32,005 nucleotides of DNA, taken from Candidatus Zhuqueibacterota bacterium (GTDB lineage: Bacteria; Zhuqueibacterota; Zhuqueibacteria; Residuimicrobiales; Oceaniaggregativiventaceae). The translations under genes and the position numbers were made by a program. Positions 7,285 through 17,381 of the stretch are shown here, piece after piece. Each line of letters starts with the position of its first letter. Positions within the stretch are counted from its first letter, which is position 1. Where the stretch lies: positions 1 to 32,005 of the forward strand of contig WJME01000216.1 of the NCBI GenBank assembly GCA_014728115.1, read 5' to 3'. The notes beneath the pieces are model-generated. The model was not told the origin of the DNA. It did no database searches and saw only the letters and a list, made by a program, of their open reading frames with translations.

Positions 7285-8400
7285 ATGAACGTTTTGATCT
7301 CCAGGATTCACTTAAAACTCGATGTCGGTCTCCCAGCTATCATTCTATCCATTCTTTTCCTATCAGTGCTTTGTGTCTTGTTTCTGTATTGTCAGCCCGC
7401 TCTGGAACAACGGATGGAGAGATTATTCAAACCCTATAGCGGTAATGTTCCCGGCGCCTCTGTGATGGTCATCCAGGATGGTATTCCGGTGCTCATTCGT
7501 ACCTTTGGCTTTGCTCATCTCGAAAAAAAGATTCCGGTCAAAGCAGAGACCAATTTTCGACTTGCATCGGTCAGCAAACAGTTTACAGCCATGGCGGTAC
7601 TGCTTTTAATGCAGGAGGATCAGCTCGATTTTTCTACTCCTCTGACAACGATTTTTCCGGAATTTCCCGAATACGGACGTGAGATCACCATCGGTCACCT
7701 GTTGCATCATCAATCCGGCTTGCTCGATTATGAAACACTGGTACCTGACACCGTTTCTGTTCAGGTCAAGGATCACGATGTGCTTGCTGTCATGATGCAG
7801 CAGGACTCGTTATATTTTGAGCCCGGCACCGAGTATCGTTACAGCAATACCGGCTATGCCATTCTGGCCATGGTGGTACAAAAAATCTCGGGACAATCTT
7901 TTTCAGAATTTTTACATGAACGCATTTTTGCCCCCCTGGATATGAAAACCACTGTGGCGTTTGAAAAAGATGTCAATCTGGTCAGCAATCGGGCCTTTGG
8001 CTACCGAACTACAGAAAGCGGATTCGAACCCAGAGACCAGAGCGCCTATAGCGCTGTCCTTGGAGACGGTGGCATCTATTCCAATGTTCATGACCTCTTT
8101 TTGTGGGATCAGGCGCTTTATGGAAATGTTCTGCTTGATGACAAACTGATGACAAAGGTGTTTACACCCGCCACCCTTAAAGATGGAACACCAACCGATT
8201 ATGGCTGTGGATGGCGTATCGACACGTTCATGGGCCATGAACGGGTTCATCATACCGGGCAGACATGTGGATTTACGACGGTGATTCAAAGATATCCGCA
8301 AGCCAGAACCAGTATTCTTGTGCTCACAAATCGCGATGAGCCTATGGTTGGGGATCTGGCCGACCAGATCTCGAAACTCTATTTGGGAGACCCCTCATGA
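7285..8400 (+). CDS. Serine hydrolase of the beta-lactamase/class C PBP family
   Basis: A 371-residue membrane-anchored or exported serine hydrolase. Residues 17-36 form one hydrophobic N-terminal segment. The active-site motifs of the beta-lactamase/PBP4*-type fold are all present: SVSK (Ser95, Lys98), YSN (Tyr186, Asn188) and HTG (323-325, in place of KTG). Relatives are esterases, D-aminopeptidases or beta-lactamase-like proteins, so the substrate is open. GAGG lies 8 bases before the ATG. Its last four bases overlap the start of the sulfatase gene (ATGA), which implies coupled translation. Confidence 0.88.
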   Translation: MNVLISRIHLKLDVGLPAIILSILFLSVLCVLFLYCQPALEQRMERLFKPYSGNVPGASVMVIQDGIPVLIRTFGFAHLEKKIPVKAETNFRLASVSKQFTAMAVLLLMQEDQLDFSTPLTTIFPEFPEYGREITIGHLLHHQSGLLDYETLVPDTVSVQVKDHDVLAVMMQQDSLYFEPGTEYRYSNTGYAILAMVVQKISGQSFSEFLHERIFAPLDMKTTVAFEKDVNLVSNRAFGYRTTESGFEPRDQSAYSAVLGDGGIYSNVHDLFLWDQALYGNVLLDDKLMTKVFTPATLKDGTPTDYGCGWRIDTFMGHERVHHTGQTCGFTTVIQRYPQARTSILVLTNRDEPMVGDLADQISKLYLGDPS

Positions 8401-9758
8401 CAGAACTCAGCAGAAGACACTTTTTAAAATGTGCTTCAATTTCAGCACTCGGACTGACGATGCCTGGCCGTCCCGCGCTTGCCGCTCAGCGACCCAATCT
8501 CATGGTTATTCTTGTCGATGACCTGGGGTATGGTGATCTCTCTTCTTATGGTGCGACCGATTTACAAACACCCCATATTGACCGCTTTATCGGGAGGGGC
8601 ATGCGGTTTGACCGGTTTTATGCCAATTGCCCTGTATGCTCTCCTACACGTGCTGCTCTGCTGACCGGCCGCTATCCTGATCTTGTGGGAGTACCTGGCG
8701 TGATTCGATCTTATGCCTCCGGGAATTGGGGCTTTCTTGATCCTGATGCCGTGCTTTTACCTCAGGTACTCAAATCCGCTGGATATGATACCGCTATTAT
8801 CGGTAAATGGCACCTGGGACTCGAATCCCCAAATACACCTCCTGAAAGGGGTTTTGATCATTTTCATGGGTTTCTTGGGGATATGATGGATGATTATTAT
8901 ACTCATCGTCGTCATGACCACAATTATATGAGATTGAATCATGAGGAAATCGATCCCCAGGGACATGCAACAGATCTGTTTACTGATTGGAGTATAGAAT
9001 ATCTAAAGTCCAGGCAGGATTCGACCAAACCCTTTTTTCTCTACCTCGCTTACAATGCTCCCCATACACCGATCCAGCCTCCTCAGGAATGGGAAGAACG
9101 CGTCCTGGCAAGAGAAAAAAATATCGATCCCCAAAGAGCCAAACTGGTTGCGTTGATCGAACATCTGGATTACGGAATTGGTCGTGTTTTGGACGCATTG
9201 TCAGATTTCGGTTTAGACCAGAATACTCTTGTCGTATTTACCTCGGATAATGGCGGACAATCGAATGTGGGGGGAAACAATGGTCCATTGAACGGGGGCA
9301 AACAAGATATGTATGAAGGAGGCATAAGGGTGCCCATGGCAGCCGTGTGGCCGAATCGTATTCAACCCGCCTCCCAAAGTATGCAGGTGGCTATGACCAT
9401 GGATCTCTTTCCTACACTATGTCAAGCAGCGGATGCGCCTGTCCCGGATGACATCGAAGGCCGTTCGTTTTTACCGACCCTCCTGGGTACCTCCCAAATA
9501 TCAGATGACCGGTCACTGGTATGGGTCCGCCGCGAAGGTCATCGATATCAAGGACGCGCTTATTATGCTATTCGCAAGGGAGATTATAAATTGATGCAAA
9601 ATACGCCGTTTGAAGAGATGAAACTCTTTAATCTGGCAGAGGATCCGGGAGAGAAACAACCCTTGCCTTCTGACCATCCCATGGCCAGGCAGCTCCAAAA
9701 AGACCTGCAAAAGCATATTCAAAAATCAGGGTCTGTTCCCTGGCAGGAACCGGGATAG
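8397..9758 (+). CDS. Tat-exported type I sulfatase
   Basis: A 453-residue formylglycine-dependent sulfatase of the arylsulfatase A family. A twin-arginine signal SRRHFLK (residues 5-11) begins the protein. Metal ligands Asp41 and Asp42 (VDDLGYGD) are followed by the modification motif C-S-P-T-R (Cys81 to Arg85, then AALLTGRYP), in which Cys81 would become formylglycine. GKWHLG (136-141), His223 in APHTP, and DNGG (284-287) complete the active site. It would remove sulfate esters from glycans or other organic sulfates in the periplasm. GGAGA ahead of the ATG lies inside the preceding gene. No formylglycine-generating enzyme gene is in the window, so maturation must be encoded elsewhere. Confidence 0.93.
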   Translation: MTELSRRHFLKCASISALGLTMPGRPALAAQRPNLMVILVDDLGYGDLSSYGATDLQTPHIDRFIGRGMRFDRFYANCPVCSPTRAALLTGRYPDLVGVPGVIRSYASGNWGFLDPDAVLLPQVLKSAGYDTAIIGKWHLGLESPNTPPERGFDHFHGFLGDMMDDYYTHRRHDHNYMRLNHEEIDPQGHATDLFTDWSIEYLKSRQDSTKPFFLYLAYNAPHTPIQPPQEWEERVLAREKNIDPQRAKLVALIEHLDYGIGRVLDALSDFGLDQNTLVVFTSDNGGQSNVGGNNGPLNGGKQDMYEGGIRVPMAAVWPNRIQPASQSMQVAMTMDLFPTLCQAADAPVPDDIEGRSFLPTLLGTSQISDDRSLVWVRREGHRYQGRAYYAIRKGDYKLMQNTPFEEMKLFNLAEDPGEKQPLPSDHPMARQLQKDLQKHIQKSGSVPWQEPG

Positions 9759-9763
9759 GATCA

Positions 9764-9785
9764 TGGGAGCCATCTGATGCTCCCA
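9764..9785. terminator. Stem-loop between convergent genes
   Basis: TGGGAGC (9764-9770) and GCTCCCA (9779-9785) form a perfect 7-base stem with an 8-base loop. It sits between the convergent sulfatase and NAGPA genes. There is no T-tract on either side, so it may be a bidirectional end or RNA-stabilising hairpin rather than a classical terminator. Confidence 0.5.
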
Positions 9786-9791
9786 GGGTTC

Positions 9792-12308
9792 TTATCGTAC
9801 GAGGGTCGCCTTGATCGTTTGATCGATGTTTTTTCCTTGTAACCGGATCAGGTATATCCCGCTGGATACCGGAGCTCCTGAACTGTTTTTCCCATCCCAG
9901 ACAATCCGATGTTTACCCCGGGCTTTGATCCTGCTTTCCAGAGTCACGACTCTTTTTCCGTTTATATTGTATATTGCCAGATCGATATGCTGAGGATGAT
10001 TGAGACGATATTCTATAGACGTTTTCGGATTGAAAGGATTGGGATAATTTTGCAGCAAAGTGAATTCCAGAGGCTGTGAGCCCAAAGACAATACCGATGT
10101 TTCGAACCCCGGATAGACCACTCTCAGGTTATCGAGATACAAAGTGCTCTGGTATTGAACCCCTTTGGTGCGTTCTCCTGCGAGCTTGATATGAATCTCT
10201 TTGAGGCTCAGCGGATAGGTAAGCGTGCCCCCTGCGACGGCAGCGGCATCTGCAAAACGCGCCGGCAGCTTTTCCAGCCGTTCGTCATTATCAGCCCAGG
10301 CTTTGGTGTTGATTCTAAACAGCTGATCATCGATATCGGCAAAAATATACTGCACATGATGCCTGTTGCCATCGGTTTTGGCATCGATGAGCAAAGAGTC
10401 GGGCAGACCATAGATGGGGATATCAGTAAACAAATGGATGACATTGATCTTTTGTGGGTCTCCGGTATACTGATAATCGATTTTAAAAGCGGTTTCACCC
10501 TCTGTTACAGGCGAATCGACAATGCTCAATGATGTATTCCCCAAATCAATGTTTTCGCCCTTCAGAGTCCACGCCTCCGACGCTTCAAAAGAGGCCAGTT
10601 GCTGCCGGCCCACCCCGATCTGGACAATGACCGTGGCTGTATCGGTTGCTGTTCCATAGCGCAGAATGACCTGGGTGGTGCCGGGCTCCAGTCCCCGGAA
10701 TTTTCCCTGATCATCGATGACCCCCATACCCGGATCCGCGACTTGCCAGATGAATTCACTGTTATCCATATAAATTCGGGCCCCGTCCAGATCAAAAGCC
10801 TGAGCAAAGAATTCCAGAGTGGCAAAACTGTCTGTCACCGCTTGTTCAGGGCTGATCGATACAGAATGGATCCCTTTGACGATCACCGTGGCCGTGTCTT
10901 TTAATCCCTCATAAGAGACAATGACGATACCGGTATCCGGTTCCTGGGCGGCAACATAGAGACCGGTCTGATCGATTGAACCGATATCCGTGCTGCTCTC
11001 ATAGACCAATTTGCTGGCATCGATTTCTACACGATGAAAATTCTCATCCCAACCGGTAGCGCTAAAGCGAAGGGTTTCTCCTTTAAAGACCCGGTAATTA
11101 TCCGGAGAAATTTGCAAATGCTCAAGCGTACCTGTAGGGCTGTTGCTTGTTCGCACGGCAAATGCATTTTTGACGGGCCGCTCCTGACCATCCGACGGTA
11201 TATTCATGATTTCATTCTGCACGACCATCGTTGTAGAGCCACCTCCGTCGAGGTTCAGTACATATGCTGCCCCGATATGAATCATGAAATCAGCCAGTTC
11301 CGGCAAGGTCATGCCTGCGCTATGAACGTTTCTGCCATCGACTGTCATGAGGTAGAGCTTTGTACTATCCTGCGAAAAGCCCATTGCTGTTCTGGGATTG
11401 CGATCATAGGGAGCAATACCCGGATTGCCCACTTCGGCCAGTCCCTTTGTGACATAAGGCTGACCCTTGACAACTATGCGCGGCAAACCTGCTATGAGTT
11501 CCTTGATCTGGTTCAATCCAACGCTGAGACGATTTTCGATCGTCAGAGTGTCGCCCTCGTTGATATTCGCTTCCATAAACGTTGCGCCATTGCCAAAGCC
11601 GGACAGAACGATATGATTGGGCGAAATGACCGTATTGCCATCTTGTATCTCACCGGCCACCAGACATCTCACTCTGTCTCCATTCACGGTCCAGGGATCG
11701 AGAGGCAGTAGCAAGACCTCGCGTGTTTCCTGAGGCGTTTTGGTAGATCTGCCAAAATATTGATTGTACAGCAAGAGCCGGTTATTCAGCAGTCCCGAAA
11801 ACCAGTTCTCGATATCCTGCCATAACATATTCACTCCATTCAGGGAGTGTTGCGTATCACCGGCATACACGGTTCCGAAAAAGACCGGTTTGTTGAGTGC
11901 CGGGCGTTTATGAATATTAAAACTCATGGCATGAGAGCCGCCATGAGATTTTACGATTTCACCATCTGTGACCTGCAATCCGACTGTGTTGCCGGGAGAA
12001 TAGCTAAAGAAATCTCCATTGACCGCTCCGACGGTGAACAATGAATCGTTGGAGACACGACTCGCCATACTGCTGGTTGTTTCGCGGACCGGGTCGCCCA
12101 CCTTGCCATTGCTTGGAATGCACATGAGATCCAGGGTGGAATCGCTGAGGTCGATTTCCATGACATCGATAACCCATGGCACTGCAGGAACCTCATATCT
12201 GCTATAGGTCACTCCATGTGCCACCGGATAGCTGACCGATCGATGATAGCGTGGCTGAGCCAGGCCCGTCGTGATGACGACCATTAGAATTGTGAATATA
12301 GATCTCAT
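9792..12308 (-). CDS. Secreted phosphodiester glycosidase (NAGPA domain) with Ig-like and C-terminal sorting domains
   Basis: An 838-residue secreted protein with a signal peptide at 1-17. Residues about 30-390 are a phosphodiester glycosidase (NAGPA/DUF2233) domain, with NGDFF (97-101), NPRTAMGF (304-311), TVDGR (322-326) and LNLDGGGST (351-359). This family removes N-acetylglucosamine or other sugars from phosphodiester links. About 395-565 holds two Ig-like (BIG2-type) domains. About 570-735 looks like a beta-sandwich carbohydrate-binding region. The end (about 750-838) is a FlgD-like/type IX-style sorting domain with QNYPNPFNP and SSGIYLIRL. The substrate is unknown, perhaps teichoic-like or capsular polymers. 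The gene is convergent with the sulfatase and divergent from the esterase. Confidence 0.87.
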   Translation of the reverse strand: MRSIFTILMVVITTGLAQPRYHRSVSYPVAHGVTYSRYEVPAVPWVIDVMEIDLSDSTLDLMCIPSNGKVGDPVRETTSSMASRVSNDSLFTVGAVNGDFFSYSPGNTVGLQVTDGEIVKSHGGSHAMSFNIHKRPALNKPVFFGTVYAGDTQHSLNGVNMLWQDIENWFSGLLNNRLLLYNQYFGRSTKTPQETREVLLLPLDPWTVNGDRVRCLVAGEIQDGNTVISPNHIVLSGFGNGATFMEANINEGDTLTIENRLSVGLNQIKELIAGLPRIVVKGQPYVTKGLAEVGNPGIAPYDRNPRTAMGFSQDSTKLYLMTVDGRNVHSAGMTLPELADFMIHIGAAYVLNLDGGGSTTMVVQNEIMNIPSDGQERPVKNAFAVRTSNSPTGTLEHLQISPDNYRVFKGETLRFSATGWDENFHRVEIDASKLVYESSTDIGSIDQTGLYVAAQEPDTGIVIVSYEGLKDTATVIVKGIHSVSISPEQAVTDSFATLEFFAQAFDLDGARIYMDNSEFIWQVADPGMGVIDDQGKFRGLEPGTTQVILRYGTATDTATVIVQIGVGRQQLASFEASEAWTLKGENIDLGNTSLSIVDSPVTEGETAFKIDYQYTGDPQKINVIHLFTDIPIYGLPDSLLIDAKTDGNRHHVQYIFADIDDQLFRINTKAWADNDERLEKLPARFADAAAVAGGTLTYPLSLKEIHIKLAGERTKGVQYQSTLYLDNLRVVYPGFETSVLSLGSQPLEFTLLQNYPNPFNPKTSIEYRLNHPQHIDLAIYNINGKRVVTLESRIKARGKHRIVWDGKNSSGAPVSSGIYLIRLQGKNIDQTIKATLVR

Positions 12309-12397
12309 ATTTTTTCCCCGAATTGTGCTTGCAAAATAGGTAAAAATATAGCAATATGAAACATCACGGTCAATCGAATTTTATCAAGAGGTGGATC

Positions 12398-14548
12398 ATG
12401 AATTTTTTTCGTACCCTGATTCTTTTTCTGTGTATTGTGTCTGTGGTTTCCGGCCAGGAAAACGAGTTCGATTTTCTGAACGAGTGGATAGAGTATTCTG
12501 ATGCCGAAAACGCGTTCTATCATCATCTCAAACATCAGGCCCTTGAATTCCTGGATCAGCGGGAAAACAAAATTGCCATGTTGGAAGGCAATTTTCAATG
12601 GCAGCAGCGACAATCTGAGATCCGGGAGATTCTCGGCAATATTGTAGGTCCGTTTCCTGACAAGACCCCTTTGAACGCCCGTATTACCGGAACGATTGTA
12701 AAAGAACGATTCCGGGTCGAAAAAATCATTTTCGAATCTCAACCCGGATTTTTTGTCACCAGTGCGCTTTTTTTACCGCGGCCTTTGGACGGCAAGGCTC
12801 CGGCAGTTGTGTTTTGCTGTGGTCATAGTGATTTGGGTTTTCGCAGCGAAGCGTATCAAACCATGATTTTAAACCTCGTGATGAAGGGGTTTATTGTTTT
12901 TGCATTCGATCCGGTCGGCCAGGGCGAACGATTGCAATATGTGGACCCCGAGACCGGGACGTCCTTGATAGGAGGACCGACCAAAGAGCACTCTTATCCC
13001 GGTGCACAGGGATTTCTGACCCAACACACCCAGGCCCGTATCATGATTTGGGATGGTATTCGTGCGGTGGACTATATGCATACCCGTCCCGAGGTGGATA
13101 CCTCACGGCTTGGAATCACCGGACGATCAGGCGGGGGAACTCAATCTGCCTATATCGCTGCCTTTGATGAGCGGATTCACGCTGCTGCACCAGAATGCTA
13201 TATGACAACGTTCGAGAGATTATGGCAGACTCGGGGACCTCAGGACGCTGAGCAAAATTTTTATCACGGAATCGCCAGTGGCTTTGATCTGCCAGATCTG
13301 TTGATCGTTCGTGCTCCCAAACCCGCACTGATGATCACCACCTCGCGTGATATTTTTAGTATTCAAGGTGCAATGGAAACAGCGGCTCAGGTACAAATGT
13401 GTTATGATTCCTTTGGCGCAGGATATGCGTTCGATATGGTGACCGATGATGCACCCCATGCCAATACGGTCAGGAATCGCGAAGCAATGATGGCATTTTT
13501 TCAAGAGGCACTGAATCAACCCGGGCTTGCCGATGATGAACAAGTGACTCTCTTTGATCCCCAGGAACTATGGGTAACAGAGTCGGGTCAGGTTCAGCTC
13601 ACCCTAAAGGGGAAGACCTGCTTTGATCTCATACACACCACGGCTGTCAGTCAACGACAGGAACTCGACAAAAAACGCCAGGCTCAAAAGAGTGAAAATT
13701 TCGTCGATCAGGCAAGGCAACTTTGCGGCTATAGAGAGTTGATCAAACCCCTGGACCGGATCTATCATGGCCGCTATGAAAGGGAAGGATACTATATAGA
13801 ACGGTGGATCATCAGTGGCGAAGGCGCCTATCCGATTCCTTTCCTGCTCTTGAAACCGGACAATAAAGGAGAGTTTCCTGCCGTGTTGTACCTGCACCCG
13901 GAAGGTAAATCCATGCACACAGGTCCGGGACAGGTATTAGAAAAACTGGTTAAATCGGGCAATATCGTTCTGACGCCGGATCTGGTCGGCATTGGCGAAA
14001 TGGGGCCTGGCCGTTTCAGAGGAGATGCTTATTCATTCAAAGTGGGCACCGGGGCCTATAATTTATGGTTTGCCGGTATTCAGATCGGACGCAGTCTTGT
14101 TGGTGTGCATGCCTCGGATATCAGCCGATTGATCGATTTTCTGACCGGCTATGAGGGGGTCGATGCGAATCAAATCAGTGCAGTGGCCTTGAAAGATCTT
14201 ACGCCGGCACTGGCCCATGCTGCGGCGTTTGATTTGCGCATCCGGGAAATCGTGCAAATCGAACCTCTTGTTTCGTTTTTTACACTGGTAGATCATGAGT
14301 TCTATGCTCCCGAGTGGATTCAATCCACGGTTGCCGGTGCCTTGCCTGCATATGATTTACCGGATCTCTACCGGGCCATCCTGCCGAGAGATGTCACGTT
14401 GATCAATCCACTCGATCATCTACGGGAAACAGCCAGTGTGATGATGATCGATCAGGAAATGGGTGACCTCCGTCAAAAGTCTAATTTTGATCTGAGGCAA
14501 GTTTCCAGTGACGAGGTCGATCTGATTCTCTCTGAACGGTTCAAGTGA
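12398..14548 (+). CDS. Secreted tandem alpha/beta-hydrolase (acetylxylan-esterase-like)
   Basis: A 716-residue exported protein with two alpha/beta-hydrolase domains in tandem. The ATG at 12398 follows an AGAGGTGG ribosome-binding site and begins a clean signal peptide; an in-frame ATG 42 bases earlier has neither. The first domain keeps a full triad: Ser244 in GRSGG, Asp318 in TSRD and His354 in APHAN. It resembles acetylxylan esterase/dienelactone hydrolase relatives. In the second domain the nucleophile-elbow region reads ISAVALKDLTPAL with no Ser, so this half is probably inactive and structural or substrate-binding. It likely deacylates plant-type glycans outside the cytoplasm; the exact ester is unknown. 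Confidence 0.8.
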   Translation: MNFFRTLILFLCIVSVVSGQENEFDFLNEWIEYSDAENAFYHHLKHQALEFLDQRENKIAMLEGNFQWQQRQSEIREILGNIVGPFPDKTPLNARITGTIVKERFRVEKIIFESQPGFFVTSALFLPRPLDGKAPAVVFCCGHSDLGFRSEAYQTMILNLVMKGFIVFAFDPVGQGERLQYVDPETGTSLIGGPTKEHSYPGAQGFLTQHTQARIMIWDGIRAVDYMHTRPEVDTSRLGITGRSGGGTQSAYIAAFDERIHAAAPECYMTTFERLWQTRGPQDAEQNFYHGIASGFDLPDLLIVRAPKPALMITTSRDIFSIQGAMETAAQVQMCYDSFGAGYAFDMVTDDAPHANTVRNREAMMAFFQEALNQPGLADDEQVTLFDPQELWVTESGQVQLTLKGKTCFDLIHTTAVSQRQELDKKRQAQKSENFVDQARQLCGYRELIKPLDRIYHGRYEREGYYIERWIISGEGAYPIPFLLLKPDNKGEFPAVLYLHPEGKSMHTGPGQVLEKLVKSGNIVLTPDLVGIGEMGPGRFRGDAYSFKVGTGAYNLWFAGIQIGRSLVGVHASDISRLIDFLTGYEGVDANQISAVALKDLTPALAHAAAFDLRIREIVQIEPLVSFFTLVDHEFYAPEWIQSTVAGALPAYDLPDLYRAILPRDVTLINPLDHLRETASVMMIDQEMGDLRQKSNFDLRQVSSDEVDLILSERFK

Positions 14549-14628
14549 AACCTTTGAAATACACAGGTGGTTTAAAGCGTTCTAACTGTCGATACAATGC
14601 TTTATTACAAATACAGGAGTATAGAACA

Positions 14629-14835
14629 ATGCAAACCACCTTAAAGATCGAAGGAATGACGTGTCAACACTGTTCCGCCCGGTTACGCCAGTCTCTATCC
14701 AATGTGCAGGGCGTCCAGTCCGTTGATATCGACCTTGCAAAAGGATATGCGAATGTCGAATATGACGAATCCATGGTAAATCAGGCAGCGCTTGGTAAAG
14801 CTGTTGAAATGGTCGGTTATAAAGTGATGGAATAG
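14629..14835 (+). CDS. copZ: Copper chaperone CopZ (heavy-metal-associated domain)
   Basis: A 68-residue single HMA domain of ferredoxin-like fold. The metal-binding loop GMTCQHC places Cys12 and Cys15 as Cu(I) ligands. The size is normal for CopZ. CAGGAG lies about 9 bases before the ATG at 14629; the frame extends further upstream but without start signals. It ends four bases before the copper ATPase, so the pair would be co-expressed, with CopZ handing Cu(I) to the pump. Confidence 0.93.
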   Translation: MQTTLKIEGMTCQHCSARLRQSLSNVQGVQSVDIDLAKGYANVEYDESMVNQAALGKAVEMVGYKVME

Positions 14836-14839
14836 TGCT

Positions 14840-17332
14840 GTGGCAGAGTTATTGACAACAATATTGAACTTGTCCGGATTAACCTGTGAGCATTGTGTAA
14901 AACGCGTGCAAAAGGTGCTGAACGAACAAAGAGGCATCAACCATGTCAAGGTATCCCTGGATCCCCAGATGGCAGAGATCGATTACGATCCTCAGGCTGC
15001 TGATCCTGAATCATGGATCAGTGCGGTCCAAAAGGCGGGTTATGATGCTTCTTTCGATGCCAATTTCGAGACCGATACCCGACCTGTGCCGGATAAGACC
15101 CTCGAATTTCAGCAAGCGACTGACAGTATCCAGTTTGCAGTGGAGGGCATGACCTGTGTCAACTGTGTTCGGGCCGTGGAAGAACGATTATCCGGATTGC
15201 CGGGGGTCGAACGGGCCGTTGTAAATTTGGCAAATGAAAAAGCCCGGGTCTCTTTTGACCCGACCAGGGTGGATCAAGAATCTTTGTTCAGGGCCGTCAA
15301 AGAGGCAGGGTATAAAGCCAAAAAGGTCCGCACGCTGCAGGATGAACAAGAAACAGAACGTCAGGCCCGGAAATGGATGGTCTGTACGGCGATTCTGGCT
15401 TTGCCGGTCGCGGTGTTGACCTGGTTTCATGATGCTGTACCGCTGTCAACACAGACCGTAAACTGGATCACCCTGTTATTGGCCACGGCCATCCAGTTTA
15501 CTGCGGGATGGATCTTTTATCGCGGTGCATATCATGCCTTGAAAAATCGCAATGCCAATATGGATGTCCTGATTGCGCTGGGGATCTCGGCCGCTTATGG
15601 CTATAGTGTGCTCACGGTATTGTTTCCCGGTACGTTTCACCACCAAATGCACTTTTTCGAGGCTGCGGCGTTGCTTATCCTGTTCGTCCGTTTTGGCAAA
15701 TGGATGGAAGGGCGGGCGCGGGGTAAAGCCTATGATACCCTGAAATCCCTTATCCAATTGAGTGCTGACCATGCCAATCGCATCATCGATGACAAGGAAG
15801 AGCGCATCGCTGCCTCAAAAGTAGAGACAGGAGATCTCTTGCGCGTGCGCGCGGGTGAAAAAATTCCTATAGATGGCACAGTGGTGTCAGGCAGGTCACT
15901 GGTCAACGAAGCCATGATTACCGGAGAATCCTTACCGGTCGAAAAAAAAACAGAGGACACGGTCACAGGTGCCACCATCAACCAGTCCGGCGTGCTGACC
16001 ATTAAAGCCACCCGTGTCGGTCACGACACGGTTTTGGCCCATATCATTGAAATGGTCGAAGAAGCACAGGCAGACAAAGCCCCTATTCAACGCTTTGCCG
16101 ATGCGGTATCCAGTGTCTTTGTTCCCATCGTGGTTGCCATCTCTTTGATCACCTTTAGTGTCTGGTATCTGCTTTTATCTGCCAGCTTTGTTTTCAGTTT
16201 CACCGTAGCCATCGCAGTATTGGTCATTGCCTGTCCCTGTGCACTGGGTCTTGCAACGCCCACTGCGATCATGGTGGGATCGGGCATGGGCCTGAATCGG
16301 GGGGTCCTCGTCAAACGCGCCTCTGCGCTGGAAGCGCTCGCCCGTGTTGACACTGTTTTGCTCGATAAAACAGGAACCATCACCACCGGCCAACTCACAC
16401 TCAATGCCATTGTTCCGGAGCATAAAGATTATGCAGAAAATGATCTTTTATCCCTGGCAGCTTCTCTGGAACAAGCGTCTTCACATCCGGTGGCCCAGGC
16501 TATTGTCAAAGCGGCACGATCCAGAGAACTGGGTCTTGACTCTGTCTCTGAAACGCATGAAGAACCGGGACGCGGATTAAAAGCCACCTTAAAGGATAAC
16601 CGCCTGCTTGTGGGAAACCGGGAATGGCTCGAGCAACATGATATCGGATTTTCGTCTGCGACAGAGGAAAAGGCCCTTGCCTTGCAAACAGGTGGAAATA
16701 CATTGGTTTGGGTTGCACTGGATCAGGACTTTCTCGGCTGGATCGGAGTAGCCGATTCCATAAAACCGACCAGCAAATCAGCTTTACAACTGATGATAGA
16801 TCAAGGTCTGGAACTCGTACTGTTGACCGGCGATCTGGAAAAAACAGCCTATGGACTGATCAAAGAAAACCAGCTACAAGATTTGTTTAGCCGGGTGATC
16901 ACGCAGGTCAAGCCGCAGGACAAAATTGAAATTGTGCGCGATTATCAGAGACAGGGTAAAACCGTCTGCATGGTAGGTGACGGAATCAATGATGCACCAG
17001 CACTGGCTCAGGCAGAGATCGGTGTGGCCATCGGTTCCGGTACAGATGTGGCCAAGGAAACCGGTGAAATCGTTCTTATGCAGGACGATATCCGACAAGT
17101 TCCGTTGGCAATCGATTTGGGACGGAAAACGCTTGCCAAAATCAAGCAAAACCTGTTTTGGGCACTGATCTATAATGTCGTGGGGATCCCTGTTGCGGCG
17201 GGTGTACTGTATCCGCTTACAGGAGCCCTCTTGCAGCCCGAGTTTGCCGGGCTGGCGATGGCTTTGTCTTCAGTCTCTGTCGTGAGTAATTCGATCCTGC
17301 TCAGAAGAAAAAAATTATTATATCCGGAATAG
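14840..17332 (+). CDS. copA: Cu(I)-exporting P1B-type ATPase CopA
   Basis: An 830-residue copper efflux pump of the inner membrane. Two N-terminal HMA domains carry CEHC (Cys16, Cys19) and CVNC (Cys106, Cys109). Then come paired membrane segments, the actuator motif TGES, the transport-site CPC (465-467 in ACPCALG), the phosphorylated Asp509 in DKTGT, the SSHP motif and GDGINDAP (713-720). CPC with two HMA domains is the signature of the P1B-1 Cu(I) subgroup. The start is a GTG four bases after the CopZ stop, with only a weak GATGGA ahead, so it is probably coupled to copZ. An exported DsrE-like gene follows 49 bases later. Confidence 0.95.
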   Translation: MAELLTTILNLSGLTCEHCVKRVQKVLNEQRGINHVKVSLDPQMAEIDYDPQAADPESWISAVQKAGYDASFDANFETDTRPVPDKTLEFQQATDSIQFAVEGMTCVNCVRAVEERLSGLPGVERAVVNLANEKARVSFDPTRVDQESLFRAVKEAGYKAKKVRTLQDEQETERQARKWMVCTAILALPVAVLTWFHDAVPLSTQTVNWITLLLATAIQFTAGWIFYRGAYHALKNRNANMDVLIALGISAAYGYSVLTVLFPGTFHHQMHFFEAAALLILFVRFGKWMEGRARGKAYDTLKSLIQLSADHANRIIDDKEERIAASKVETGDLLRVRAGEKIPIDGTVVSGRSLVNEAMITGESLPVEKKTEDTVTGATINQSGVLTIKATRVGHDTVLAHIIEMVEEAQADKAPIQRFADAVSSVFVPIVVAISLITFSVWYLLLSASFVFSFTVAIAVLVIACPCALGLATPTAIMVGSGMGLNRGVLVKRASALEALARVDTVLLDKTGTITTGQLTLNAIVPEHKDYAENDLLSLAASLEQASSHPVAQAIVKAARSRELGLDSVSETHEEPGRGLKATLKDNRLLVGNREWLEQHDIGFSSATEEKALALQTGGNTLVWVALDQDFLGWIGVADSIKPTSKSALQLMIDQGLELVLLTGDLEKTAYGLIKENQLQDLFSRVITQVKPQDKIEIVRDYQRQGKTVCMVGDGINDAPALAQAEIGVAIGSGTDVAKETGEIVLMQDDIRQVPLAIDLGRKTLAKIKQNLFWALIYNVVGIPVAAGVLYPLTGALLQPEFAGLAMALSSVSVVSNSILLRRKKLLYPE

Positions 17333-17381
17333 ATCATCTCTGCCCCGAAATAAAGAGGTTCATGGATAAGAGGAGGGAGTT

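Noticed and set aside
11034..11711. 225-codon plus-strand frame
   Set aside because: Antisense to the NAGPA-domain gene; Cys/His/Arg-rich nonsense composition.
14545..14628. N-terminal extension of CopZ
   Set aside because: The frame opens earlier, but CAGGAG and the HMA domain start both point to ATG 14629.
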